Source: Isoetes taiwanensis (lineage: Eukaryota > Streptophyta > Lycopodiopsida > Isoetales > Isoetaceae). From it: DNA of 64,000 nucleotides. Each line of letters starts with the position of its first letter. Position 1 is the stretch's first letter. The notes beneath the pieces were generated by a model, which ran no database searches, was not told the origin of the DNA, and was given only the letters and a program-made list of their open reading frames with translations. The stretch spans positions 13,570,538-13,634,537 of the forward strand of contig JAJEKV010000010.1 in NCBI GenBank assembly GCA_021234155.1, in the 5' to 3' direction. The position numbers and the translations under genes are program-made. This document shows, in pieces, positions 35,761 to 47,739 of the stretch.

Positions 35761-38277
35761 AACGTTGAAAACCTATGAACAATACGTGATCTTGTTGACA
35801 TGAGGTATTTGCTCACACATGCAAACTTAATAATAACTTGCAATGACCAAATGCATGCTAAAGCAATATGTTTGTATCGTATTTTATATACTTATAGCAA
35901 TGGTAGAGAAAAACCTAAATGATGAGATAGGAAGCAAATTGACATTGTTTAGCATTTTTGAACCACTTAATTACAAAATTATAAGATCACCAGTCACCTT
36001 GTGTGACTTTTATTTTGTGTCTTTTTGTTAAATGTGCTGTCTAAAATACAATCGCTTATGTGCAAAAAATGTTTGATGTGTATATTCTATTGTCTTTTAA
36101 TGCTGTAGAGTTCCTCTTCTCAATACACTTGATGAATGTCTATGGCTATAAATGACTGGGTCTATTAAATCGGAAGGGTGGGCATTTTTATTTTGTCCCT
36201 TTTCATAATGTTATTTTTATCCCTACTGCATTAGATATTTAAAGAGGATATTGAACAATGTACATAAGCATCCATGTCATGCACAACCCTCATGTCCCTT
36301 CATAATTTGATCATAACAATTGCATGAGTCATATGGCTAAATGTAGATATGTGGTTATGCTTTCCTTAAATATACGAAGAACCTTGGCATTACTTATTTT
36401 ATAAGAAATGTAGTGCAAGAACTAAAGTGCACCAAAAATCAAATATAAGAAAATAGGCTCATCTCAACTTAAACTGAAACTTGATGCGGCAGTTTAAGGA
36501 TCGAATAGGTGGCTCGGTTGTGAAGTTTCAAAAACTTTCCCATTCTTTATTTTTTTCAACTCATATCCGGTTGTTCTTTATCTCCAACCGAGATATCCAT
36601 TGCCTATGCCCTCGAGCTTCATCAAAAAGATCATTACAATGTTCTCCAACAAATAATTCTCCTGGTGTCAAGATTACGGAGTCATACATTCAGATTTAGA
36701 TTCAGATCCTAGGTAAGAAATACATCAAAAGATTGGAAATAAATTTACATGATGGAATAAATATCTTTTTCTTTCTTTTCTCCGCTTACATAACATTTTT
36801 TGGTTGATGGCAAAAAGACTACTAATATTCCAATTGTCATAATCTAGAGGCCATGTCATCCCTCAGTTTGCTTGGCATGTCTCTGTCATTCTATAACATT
36901 TGATATGTTCTCTCATGCTTCCCTAAGCTCCTCCATTTTCTTTAAAAATCGTGCAGTAAAATTTATCTAGGGCACTCTTAAATCAGATGAAGGAACTGAC
37001 ATTTTCTTAGAGTGAACACTCATGAGACCAACATCCTTTGTATGCAACATTTAACCTGGAATTGCTGGCTCTATGAAGCCATGCAGAACATGTTCCATAG
37101 TAGTTAAATCTTCCTTTGGCATTGGGAAAATTCTTAGGCAATTTTGCCTTCTTTGTCCATGTGATGGTTTTTGTGGGATTCTCCTTCATAGCCATAGCTC
37201 TGTGCCTGCTTCTTAGGAAAAAGGTTTCTGCTTTACCTCTACTTTAGCTGCCTGATCAACAATTCTCTTTGGCTAGGACCTGATGTACCGTTGCCTTTCT
37301 CAAGTTATATCAAAATGTGCATCATATAGCAGAAGTTATTGCTGGAATTGGCTTAGGATCTCTGTTAACCTCGTTTATATTGACAGGCATCATCTAAAGC
37401 ATCTGAACTTCTATGCTTTTGGTTACCATTGTTTGCTGAAGAAGCATTCAGACTATGCTTATCACTGTAACATTCTTTTATGATCTTGCCATCATTGAAT
37501 TTATTTGTCCAACTTGGGGGTTGCTCTAATACATTCTCTGAATCTTTGGGCACTCATGGCTCATTTACGTTTTTCTTCATGCATAAAGAAAACAACAGAT
37601 AGAAATTTAATTACCCACACGTACCTTGCTTCTAGAGAGAGTATTCAGTGCAGCCAAGATAACCAATAATGAAACTATGGCATCCAGCATAGCCAGGCCT
37701 CTCTGTACAGAACATTCTGATCATTCTTTGTAGCTATGTAATGTCGTGTAGCCGAGATATAAAGAAGACAAATCTGTGTTTGCAGAGTTGCAGATTCATT
37801 TGAAGTAAATCATTATGGCCAAGCATTTCCTTGCCGTTTTTGGCCAAAACTCTATGCAGAGGCGAAAGACAACCACCCTGAAGCTTTCTTGAAGCTTCCT
37901 TGTTTTCATTCAGCCTCAACAACAACAGCTCTGTTGCCCACCATTGCACAAAAACATTAAAATGGAGCCGATTTTCTTGAGCTTGAAGCTAGATAGCCCG
38001 CATGCCATGAATTATGAATAGAGGTTTTGAGGGCTTCTACTTCAGATTACCTAACTGCAAGTCAAAAACAACATGAAAATCCTACACTATAGCATCCCAC
38101 TGGGAGCCATAATTCCGACAGTATCTTCTGCGTGCCCTAAATCGATGGAGCGAGAATAAGGGCATTCTAAGAGGAAAAGAAAGTCACGGCCACGGCCGTT
38201 CGATCTGCAGCCCTAGATTTAAGCCGTCGGATCTAGGGCTGGGTCCAACACTTACAGAATAACTTTATAATATAGGA
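35468..38277 (-). mobile_element. non-autonomous Helitron nested in the gypsy element
   Basis: Minus-strand element. The 5' end is TCCTATATTATAAAG, starting at 38,277 after a host A. The 3' end is hairpin CCAGC-AAC-GCTGG, nine bases, CTAG (35,468-35,471), followed by host T. Both flanks are a TA-repeat, the usual A/T target. There is no helicase or Rep inside. Minus-strand protein-like pieces (37,365-37,553 with QPPSWTNKFNDGKIIKECY; 37,007-37,195; 37,734-37,949 with LLLLRLNENKEASRKL) may be captured gene fragments, but I cannot name them. Confidence 0.85.
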
Positions 38278-39904
38278 TATATATAGTATAAATAGATTGT
38301 GGTTGAAGGGACCACCCCCTATAATAAATAAAAGAAAACCCTATCTACAAGGGAACCTATCATGTCTATGGTTTGCAATTCATTGCGGCATAAGGAATGG
38401 TCAAGTTCCTATTATAGCCGAGATGAACGCGGCCTACCAACTACATGCTTGCCAAGCAATTCGCGGTCATGTCCACATTGATGATACACCATGTCCTAGG
38501 GAACACGAAGGTGATCCCATCATCGGTAACTATTATCCACTACGATGCATCTACCTCCCCTTACTTTGCATGATTCTCCAGTTAATCAAGCCTTTTGCTT
38601 ACCGGGAGGCGAGGTTGATAGCATCGTTGATGGTGCTTGCCTTGAGATTCTCGTGATGAAGTCCTATAGTGCTTCTCAAGGTCTATCTTCATCACCTGTA
38701 GCATCCTCAACCGGCAAGTGTTTCCACTTTAAACCAAGTATTGCAACATTTGAGTCCTTTCCGTTTGTTTATAAGCTCGATCAAGAAGAGCTTCAGGCAC
38801 TATCTCCAGTTGCTCTTCTGTCATTTCTAGGAGGGTTGGGGTATCCAAGACCTCCTCTGGATCAGGGGTATGTTGCTTCAAAGACTCAATGGAAAGACCT
38901 TGTGGATCTTCAAGTGGGGTGGCAAATCCAAACGATATGCCCGTTCTCCAACACGCTTCGATGATCTTGAATGGCCCAAACATCCGGGTGCGAGCTTCTT
39001 GCAGTTATCAATCTTAAGCTTGGCTTGTTTTACTTTAATCTTGAGCCAAGCCGATTCGCCCACCTGAAAGACTCGTGGGGTTCTATGCTTATCTCCATTA
39101 CACTCTTTCCGACGACCGTGTGCGGCCAACAAGTAACATCGCTAACTTCTTCAACCAAAGCTTGCATTTCCAAGAGGAGTTTTTGAGAAACCTCCACCTT
39201 AGAAACGGGATTATGCCATGTGTCCGGGTAAGACATTGATAACCATAATTTATCATGAAGGGAGACATTCGATCTACTCATGTTTCATGCTATTGTAGGC
39301 AAATTCACCAAGTAAATAAATATAGTCCCATTGTGATTGCTTACTCCACACATAACCCAGCATATCTTCTATAATGCGATTTGTATGCTCGCCTTACCAT
39401 CCGTCTCGAGGATGATATGCCGTACTCATAGCAAGCTTGGTTTGATGGTGGTAAAGAAATCTTTCCGTAATGCACTTACGGACTTGGGATCCCCGGCCGG
39501 ATACTATAACTTCGTGGCATTCCATGCAATCAAGATTTCCTTTGTGAACAAAGAAAGCAAAGATCGAAAGCTGTATCCGTGGTGCGACATGGCAAGAAAT
39601 GAGCCATCTTGGATAATTTATCGACCACTACCATCAATGCATCATAACCACGGAGAGTACGTGGAAGGCCCACAATAAAGTCCATGGTTATCACTTCCCA
39701 TTTGGCATTGGGCACGTCTAGAGGTTGCAATTCCCCCGGGATCCGCAACTGCTCAGCCTTTGGTTTTCCACACACACCGACATCGCTGATATAATACCGG
39801 CAATGTCCTTCTTCATAGAAGGCCGAAATAACTGAGCGGATCTTGAAATAGGTTTTCATGAAACCCGCGCATGTCCCGCTATAGGGGGTTGTTGTGTGTG
39901 TCAT
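38278..39904 (-). pseudogene. gypsy integrase and chromodomain-like tail
   Basis: The integrase inserts the cDNA. From the zinc-binding end (YSGTCAGFMKTYFKIRS..., with worn His/Cys residues) it runs through the core (WEVITMDFIVGLP, YDALMVVVDKLSKMAHF) and a later DDE part near 39,290-39,480 (STAYHP-like, YVWSKQSQWD) to the C-terminal GPFKIIE and LAPGCLGH with AYRLDLPPHLKIH. A tail near 38,700-38,760 reads YLVKWKHLPVEDAT after restoring frame in place, the chromodomain signature of chromoviruses. Frameshifts occur about every 100-200 bases. The last part of the ORF lies beyond the inner Helitron, close to the polypurine tract. Confidence 0.88.
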
Positions 39905-40149
39905 GCGTAATAAGCTTACGTGCCTCTACAAGTCTCAAGCACAATACAACTTATCTTTATGGTATAAGAATTTACCCTTTCTTATATGAAAGCTTCGCTC
40001 CTTATCTCGGCGTGCCTCCTTAGCCGGATTATCCCACACATCTCGAACTCCGGATGCGGGCTAAGGTCTCTATCTGCTTTCCAAACTCACCGATGAGCGG
40101 GAAATCAGATACAATGGGTTCGTGTTACTAGGGGATGGTGTGACAACGC

Positions 40150-41311
40150 ATCGGGCAACGACATTGTGTTTCCTGTGCTTATACATAATCTCAAAAATCA
40201 TACTCCTCCAAAAATTCCATCCATCTTCTCCCATTGAGGTTGAGATTTGGTCTGGGTCGAGATAATGGAGACTCGATGATCCGCGGTCAAGGTGGAATCT
40301 TCTACCAAGAAGGTAGTGTCTCCATATTCGCAGTTTAAACGACGCCCAACAATTCCCCGATCATGTGTAGGGTAGCGATGTTCGGCTCATTCATCTTCTT
40401 AGAATCGTAGGCTATAACCCTTTCTTCTTGCATGAGAACTCCGGGTAGCAATCTTACCGCATCCGCTGCTACTACCTTGTCCTTTTCCTCGATTCGGGCA
40501 ATGTGAGGACTGGTGCTGAGGTCAAAGCATCCTTAAGTTTCAAAACTGCCATGGACTTTTGCTTTCCAATATTCCATCCAATCCTTTGATTTTCTCGCTT
40601 CAGAAGGTCGGTAAGAGGTGTGCTGCAATTTTTGCAAAATCCTTAACAAATTTCCAGTAATATCCTCGCCAGCCCTAAGAAACTTCGGACCCTCGACACA
40701 TTACGGAGGGGCCAATCCTTTGACTGCTTCTATTTTTGCCGGATCTCAGAGAATTCCTTCCGGGCGAAATAACACGGCCCAAATAGTCCAATTTTTGGAG
40801 GGCTTAACTTGCACTTAGAGAACTTGGCAAAGAGCTGGTGACGCCTTTAATTTTTTGTAGGGGCCAAGCTTAAGATGGTTCTCATGCTCTTCCAGTGTCT
40901 TACTATAGATGAGAATGTCATCAAAGAAAATAACAAACAAAATCATCTAAGTATTGGCGAAGACATCATTCATTAACCGCGATGAAAGTCGGCGGGCATT
41001 AGTTAATCCAAAAGGCATAACGGTAAATTCATAATGCCCATATCTAGTGCGAAAAGCAGATTTTATGGATGTCCTCGTCCTTAATTCTTATCTCGATGAT
41101 ATCCTGAGCGTAAATCAATCTTTGAGAAATACTTGGCCCCTGCAATCGGGGTCCATTAGATCGCCCGCCCTAGGCAAACCATAGCGATTCTTGATGGTAT
41201 GCTTATTGAGTTGCCGCTAATCAATACACATCCTCAAAGAGCCATCCTTCTTTTTAACAAAAAGGATAGGAGCGCCAAAAGGCGAAACACTAGGCCGAAT
41301 GAAGCCTAGGT
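40150..41311 (-). pseudogene. gypsy reverse transcriptase and RNase H
   Basis: RT motifs in order on the minus strand: [20 protein letters not shown] and MCIDxRQLN (near 41,200-41,290); [10 protein letters not shown] and MNDVF; then FVIFFDDILIYSK, the catalytic xxDD box, near 40,900-40,940. RNase H follows with AVLMQEERVIAYDSKKM and a later GELLGVV near 40,360-40,450. Stops and one-base shifts split it into several frames. Confidence 0.9.
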
Positions 41312-41760
41312 TTAGTACTCCTGAAGCAATTCACATTCTACCCCTCTAAAAGGAGGAAGTTTCTGGATCTCATCTGGAAAAAGATCACTAAATTCTCGGA
41401 GAAGATTAGCAATGCCGTCTGGCAAGGTATCAATTACTTGCTTCTGTTTAGCATATGACTCAATGGATGCAAGTCTGATAACGCAAAGCAACTTATCCTT
41501 ACGTATAGCTTTACTTAATTGCCTGATGGACATTGACTGCATAATGGGGTTTAAAGAGTCACCTTTTATAGTCACACGGGCTCCATTAGCGGCGTTGAAG
41601 GTAACTTCCCGTTTTTCGCAGTCTATATTGGTCTTTGCAGATGCCAAGAATTCTATACCAACAATCAGATCATATTTTGCCAATATCCATTAGCTCAAAG
41701 ACCCAATGCAACCGGTGCACCTCGGCAAAATTGCATTTTAAGGTTAATGTGACGGCCATG
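41312..41760 (-). pseudogene. gypsy aspartic protease region and RT lead-in
   Basis: An open stretch 41,312-41,683 reads AKYDLIVGIEFLASAKTNIDC, the conserved part after the active site in plant gypsy proteases (usually YDVILGMDWL), followed by ...LPDGIANLLREFSDLFPDEI and [12 protein letters not shown], the usual link into RT. The DTG/DSG active-site motif should be upstream near 41,750-41,860, but the frame is broken there and I could not see it. Confidence 0.8.
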
Positions 41761-42019
41761 AGTATGTCCGATCTTACCGGTTGGCTGAAGTGACAGTTTC
41801 GCCGGACCCTCAAAAAAAAAAAAAAAAAAGTCTCAAGCCTAATACCTGGGCCATTCTAGGAGAGGCAAAATTATGTGTACTTCCCGTGATCCATAAGAAT
41901 TATGAAAGGCTTCATCGCTTTTTGACCCATGGTGGAAATAATACCGGCTGATTTTCAGCATTGCCGGCTTTATGGCTGCAAGGATATGAGACGACCGCGG
42001 AATATACCGGAGCTCTCCT

Positions 42020-43235
42020 CGACGGGTAGTGTAGACTCGAGGTCGCCCCAATCGAGGTCGGCCATGGCCACCAAGTACCGCTGGACATAAGGGGCAATTT
42101 TCGATGAAGTGCCCGGCCGATACACCTGTAGCATGCCTTTATCTCTACGGAGTTGTTCTCGGCCTCTTTGGGAATAGATCAAGAGGTTCAACTTCTTTAC
42201 CGACATTGTTCTGGCTTTTATCTACCATGCCGGCGGTGACTTTCTTTTCCTCGGCGGCCATTAGAGTTCTCACGTGAGGGTCCCGACTTGGTGAACGGCC
42301 CTTATAAGGTGTATGGGCGTAATGGGAGTAAGATGTCGGACATACATCGGGCTTCGTGGGTGTCTTCTTCAAGGCTCAATGCCTTAGCCTCTAAAATTTC
42401 CGCGAATCCGACTTCGGTCTATGGCCTTAACCATTCGCTTTAATTGATGGGGCCAACCCTTCAATATAGCCCTCCACTGCCCTCTTTTCATTCATCCCCG
42501 CACATACCAAAGCATGAATTCATCCCGTAGGCCCCAACCGACATACCCTTTTGCTCCAACCGTAAAAGTTTGAATCATTGGCATTTGTGCGCACGCAGGC
42601 AAATGAATGCGAATACTTAAAGGCTTTGGCAAACTTTTTTGAACTTGCACTGGCTCGCCTAGATGCTTGGCTCGCATAGCCCTTCCACCAAATACTGGGG
42701 CAGTTCGGTAAGGTTTTGTGGTGGCAACCTTTCCTCGTATCCTTTTCACGTCATACCATAGGATTTTTTCAAACTCCTTCATTTCGGCCCAACCGTGACT
42801 CGCATTCAGCCCGCCTCTAGATTTCCCATCAAACTGGGCCAGTTTCCTATTTTTCCATATACTAGTTATGGCTGTATCAACCGTCTTATGGTACTCTTTG
42901 TCCCGGCGCTTTGCATGGTCACCAGATGATACAGACGACTCAGAGGACACCAAAGTGGCTGATTGTGAGGAGGTGGCACTATCCCTAGAGGAACTCCGAC
43001 GACGTTTGGAATGGTGCCTCCGTTGTGTGCATCGGGCCCGGTTCGGTGCAAGTGGTCAGCTTTGTGGTGGTGGGCTTGGCGGTAACGGAGGTAACTCCGG
43101 TCCGTCTTCCTGCATATGTTGTGGTGGATTGGCATTTAGCACGTAAGCTTGTAACTCGACTAGTTGCCTCTTCATTAACATAAGTTCTTGCTCAGGTGTT
43201 AGTCTACTGGCATTCGAGGGTGTCTACCAAAGGCG
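42020..43235 (-). pseudogene. gypsy gag with zinc knuckle
   Basis: The N-terminal part near 43,150-43,235 reads LTPEQELMLMKRQLVELQAY, then a Pro-rich and Ser/Arg-rich linker. RKLAQFDGKSRGG (near 42,800) is the usual gag entry motif. A CCHC zinc knuckle (CYRC...GHFIENC) spans about 42,095-42,145, with a one-base shift inside. Gag forms the particle and binds RNA. Confidence 0.82.
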
Positions 43236-43436
43236 CATTACGGCACCGGGCCTATATTAACCATAACGAAATATAAGCAGAATTACAGTGACATCAAGTC
43301 TCATAAACAAGATCATTTCGGATAGTACTGAAGAAGGAGTAAATAAGAGAGTACAAGAGAAAGATCTTTATTATAAGTTAAAGTGGTTGTTATCTTGGAG
43401 CTCGTTACATTGAAGGTAGCTACAGAACTTAAAGTT

Positions 43437-45600
43437 TTACAATACAGAGGTAGATATTGTACATTGGGCAATTCTTAACTCACATACAAACATAAAGAAA
43501 TCGGTAGGATCGGGCCTAGGGCCGCGCAAAAAGGGCACAGATGAGTAGCGGACGCTCTCCCATACGGCCCTGACCAACTTGTAGCGAGCCCAGGCCTGGA
43601 TAATAACAGGCTGGTAGTCTAACGTGGGGCTAATGATAAGAAGATTAAAAAGCCTTCTTAGCGCATAGAAAATCTGCCACAAGTGATTGTTGGCGTCGAC
43701 AAAAGCTTCATGCCTGGTCATATCCCAATAATCCCAGGTACGGCGGAGAGTTTGTTTGAGATCCTCGAAAGCACGTTCACGGAGAATGTTGACTATTTCC
43801 AACCCTTTAGCTGGATCATAGGGCTCTCCTTCCTCTGCAGGTTCCCCTTCTTCGTAATCATACTCCCGTTCTGGATACTCCCCATACCGCTGGCCATAAT
43901 CCTGGTCTGGAGGTCCTGGATCATCCCTTCATATGTCCTCGGTGATTCTTTCTTCGAATTCTGCGAGCTCATCGTCTGCAAAGCGGCAAGAATGAATATA
44001 CAATGTGGAACAACTTCTTATGCTCTAACTCTAAAGAAGAGAGATAAGCATTTGCAGGAGGAAGACAATCCAATGGTATTCCATAATACAATGAAATAGT
44101 ATATATATTATTATGTGATGGCTCCTTAAAGGACATGCCAATCAAAATTATACATGCTTGAGTTGCCCAAAGGCTATACCCATACAATATATACTAGAGA
44201 GGTTTAGGAGCTAGGCCCCGCATCCCGGTCCATAGCCGTAGGGAGGTGGTGGCGCGGCGATGACGAGCAAAGTCACCCCTCGGGTCTACCGTTATGGCAC
44301 CTGCAATGGAGGCAACCTCTCAAGGATAGGCTGCAGCCAATGGGGCCGCTTGATAAGGAGTTTCATACTCATCCATGGTGCAATACCTTGCCCCAATGCA
44401 GTGAGAGGGCAAGATCCCCGTCCGAACGAAGTACATAAGTAAGCGCAAGGATAGGGAAGCTTCTTGTGCCCCGCCAATGTGGAAAGAGCACGGAGGTCCA
44501 CCATGAAGCCTCGGCCTCGCCCCAAGTCTCGGGCTACAAAAAGGACTTGCCCCCGCGCGAAAAGCCGATAGGAAGAAGCGGGTGAGGTGATTCCCAACAC
44601 CTTCCCTTATGGGGGGTCTCCCGGCGGGCAACCTCCTTATCTAAGTACATAGGGACTTCTTCTTCCTTGAGTTCCTCCCCGCTCTTCCTTCAAATGAGCG
44701 TGGTTATGGTATAGATCCTCTCCCTCCTCATCTCTGAACCGAGGGAACTTCGACCATATTAATATTTGGGACATGAGGCCCCATAGTCAGAAGGTGTCCT
44801 CCTGAAGGTCGAGATGGTGGATCCCGTAACACCAATTCCCGCCATAACTTGGTTTCGCCAGCTCTATGGAATCCTCGATGAAATTGGAGTAGCCGCTTGT
44901 ACCTCATGGGGAAGGTCAATAGGAGTAAAATCGATGAAATCATCCATACAAGACTCGCTAACTCATGGAGTACATGGTCCTTAAGCGCCGGCTTAAAACC
45001 CTGCCACCATGTGATAAGTCCGGATGATATCATCCAAGAGAAGATACTCTTGCCCTGGTGATACATAACCGAAAGGGCGTTTGGTAGCCCGACAAGCGTG
45101 GCAAAATTTTGTTCCCCGCGTGGTGGCATCTCCTCCGCCACCGCCTCCTTCCAATCCAAGCGGTCACTCATGCCTATGTGCTCATCCTCTTCCTCCTCGA
45201 AGACTCGGTTGCCTTTCTTTCTCCGCAATGTCTCATCCTCAACATACTGATCCATGAGGATGGCTAGGGCAAATGCAACTTCAAGATATTGTCGCCTCGT
45301 GTGAAATAACCGGCAGTCAAGCACCCCATCTAAGCTTGCCCTTGAGCACATCATATGCGGTGTCACCCTCTACATATCTCGACTACATCCCGCTTCTAGA
45401 TACAACCGGGGAGGTTCCCCGAAAGGAGTACCGCACATGGGAAGCATTTCCTGCAGTAAAATCAGAATAATCCGCATAGTCCGGTGCCACCAGATATTAA
45501 AGATGAGGTCGAGGCGCTGCATAGAAAGGGTTGTAAAGGTCAAAGGGCACTGTGGTCCCAATGCTTCCATTCTGGTACCATGCAAGTAGATCGACGGCAG
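43437..45600 (-). pseudogene. decayed additional ORF between leader and gag
   Basis: Same strand as gag. The 3' part (43,437-43,980) is a long frame with one in-frame TGA (CGA-like): acidic (YEEGEPAEEGEPYDPAKGLE) and then NILRERAFEDLKQTLRRTWDY..., ending in a stop at 43,437. It begins right after an acceptor-like TTTGCAG near 43,982. Further pieces are at 44,290-44,630 (VARDLGRGRGFMVDLRAL and LMYFVRTGILPSHC) and 44,728-45,366. No known domain is recognised. Some large plant gypsy elements (Ogre/Tat) carry an ORF before gag, but this element is otherwise chromovirus-like. Confidence 0.5.
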
Positions 45601-47725
45601 ACCATGGGCGCTGGAAGAGAGGAGGGAGGAAGATAAACCGATATAGACAAATAAAATGAAACCTTGGAGATCCTTTTATAAACCCCTTTTTTTTTTTTTT
45701 TTTAAAGTAATTTATTTATGCTTGACGCCAGCATTTTTAGCATATAATATAAGGACAAAAAAAAATAGATTTATATTTAATATAACAAAAAATATTTACA
45801 AAGCGTGCATTTCAAAAACACTAAGGACGCTCTCCGGATCCTCAAGGGCCGGGGCCAAGTCCTTTGGCATTATAGTGACTCTCTTTGGCGTGGATAGCGC
45901 AAAGATTTGCATGACCAAAAGTGCCACCAAAAGGCTTCGCAGCCTCTTTGAAGTGCTAGGATGGCAAAAGTCCGGAAACGGAGGTCGGTTTTTAAATTCT
46001 TGGGCTATCTCCCACCAACCTTTGAAAAGGCAGCTTCGTGATCGGGTTGCGTGGTCTTCGGAACTTACGGATCTCCCTATACCACGGTACCGGGTCTGAA
46101 CCGGTGGGGCTTCCTCGGTGGAGCAGAGTTAGGAGTTGAGCCCCTTTGCCGTGGTATCGTCTTGGCCCCAACGACAGGATGGGGCCGGGAAGCATCCACC
46201 GCTCCCTTACTGAACTCGCTTCTTCCCAATAGTCTCCGACAGTCTTCAATTTAGCCTTTGTCTTTCGGTTGGTCGGACTTATGGGCTACAAACCTTTCTC
46301 CGGTGTTTAATGGGCGCTCTTGGCCGCCTAGTTTGGCCCTGCTCATTCTCACGGTCCACCGCGTTCTCCACTGCTGGTCCCATTGTTCTTGTCGCCCTTC
46401 TCCTCTTTCCCTTTGATTCTCTCCTGTTCCTCTTGGAACTCATGGGCTCTATTGAGGTCAGCTTCAACCTCAGCGAACTGGCCGCTTCTATGATCTGTAA
46501 GGAGTTCAGCTGGTATGGTTAGATTCAGCCGCTCATATCAACTGATCGTCGTCAAATAATCCGCATCGATGTCGAATTTCTCCCCACATGAAGCTCGGGA
46601 AGCTTCATGCCACCGGGATATATGGGGAAGTTCGGTGTCCTTCCGTCAATGACCGGCACTCCGTCTCCCGGATACCTATATTCCCTCGACCTCGAACCGT
46701 GATCGGGCTCGCTCCACCTCCCTACGCACATCTTCCCCGCCAAGTTCCTGATAATGGCCGGCCTCGTTTCTGTGTCCTCCTCCTGGAGTGTCCTCTACAT
46801 TGGGAGGATAAAATTTAATCAGCATCATAACCAGTCAGGCTGCTCGACTATGGTATAAGGAAGTCAGTTGGAGGTTCAACCTGACCAAAACGTTCCGGTA
46901 ATGGTAGATTGATAGGTATCCTAGCGTCGTTGGCAAATCTGTTTACCAACCTCATCCAGAAGTATATCAATCAAAGTCGGTCGAGGCTCATAAGTTGTGC
47001 GACATTAAGGTATAAATGGGCTATGGTGAGGGTGGCGGGTCCACGGTAGTCTTTTAATGGCCATGACTATGGCCCGAGGTTCTAAAGGCGGCAGCGTAGG
47101 GGCGGCGTTAGAAGAAGACGATAGGGGCTTAGAGGTAGAGGAGGCGGTAGGGAAGCAATCCAAGGTGAAAGGGCAAGGTCGGGTCCGGTAGCTATGGCGG
47201 AGCGCCGACCCTAGCGGGCGGAGGCTATAAGACAAAGAAGGAGTAAAAAGTTAACGGTCACTTAACCCTTAAATTTTAAAAAAGTTTTTTTTGTTTAAAA
47301 AAAAATAAAATAATTATATTTCCAAGGAAATACGCGCGAATATACGATCCGGTACCGACAAACATTATCTGGCAGCTCCCACCGCGTACCGTCGATGAAA
47401 AGTCGATGCGGCGCCGCGGGTTGACTTTCGGGCCCTCCTTGACCTTTTTTTTGCCTGATGACCCCTCCTAGGGTATTTGGGTATGCCCGATCCATTGGAA
47501 CCACTTTCGCCTTCACCTAAACTACCTACAAAAGTTATAGCCCTCCAAACTTGGGTCCTCCAATTGCCCTAACCCTTTTAAAACATGCAATCTACTACAT
47601 CAACCTAGCACAAAACCAAACATCAAAGAGCTAAACATTCACACTAGCTTAAGCTCCCTCCTAACTACCGAACTAACGAAAGTTAGGGTTTGGCCAGTGC
47701 TATGATTTCGAGTAACCGAAATCAC
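45601..47725 (-). other. gypsy 5' leader, mixed open pieces
   Basis: Untranslated leader or a further part of the additional ORF. A T tract lies at 45,686-45,703. Minus-strand pieces with protein-like text occur at 45,992-46,249, 46,279-46,467 (basic, SSKRNRRESKGKRRR) and 47,295-47,516 (KVVPMDRAYPNTLGGVIRQKK). No domain is recognisable. Confidence 0.45.
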
Positions 47726-47738
47726 GGCTCTGATACCA
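47726..47738 (-). other. primer binding site, initiator tRNA-Met
   Basis: TGGTATCAGAGCC on the minus strand, one base inside the 5' LTR. It is complementary to the 3' end of plant initiator methionine tRNA, where first-strand synthesis starts. It fixes the element's orientation. Confidence 0.95.
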
Positions 47739-47739
47739 C

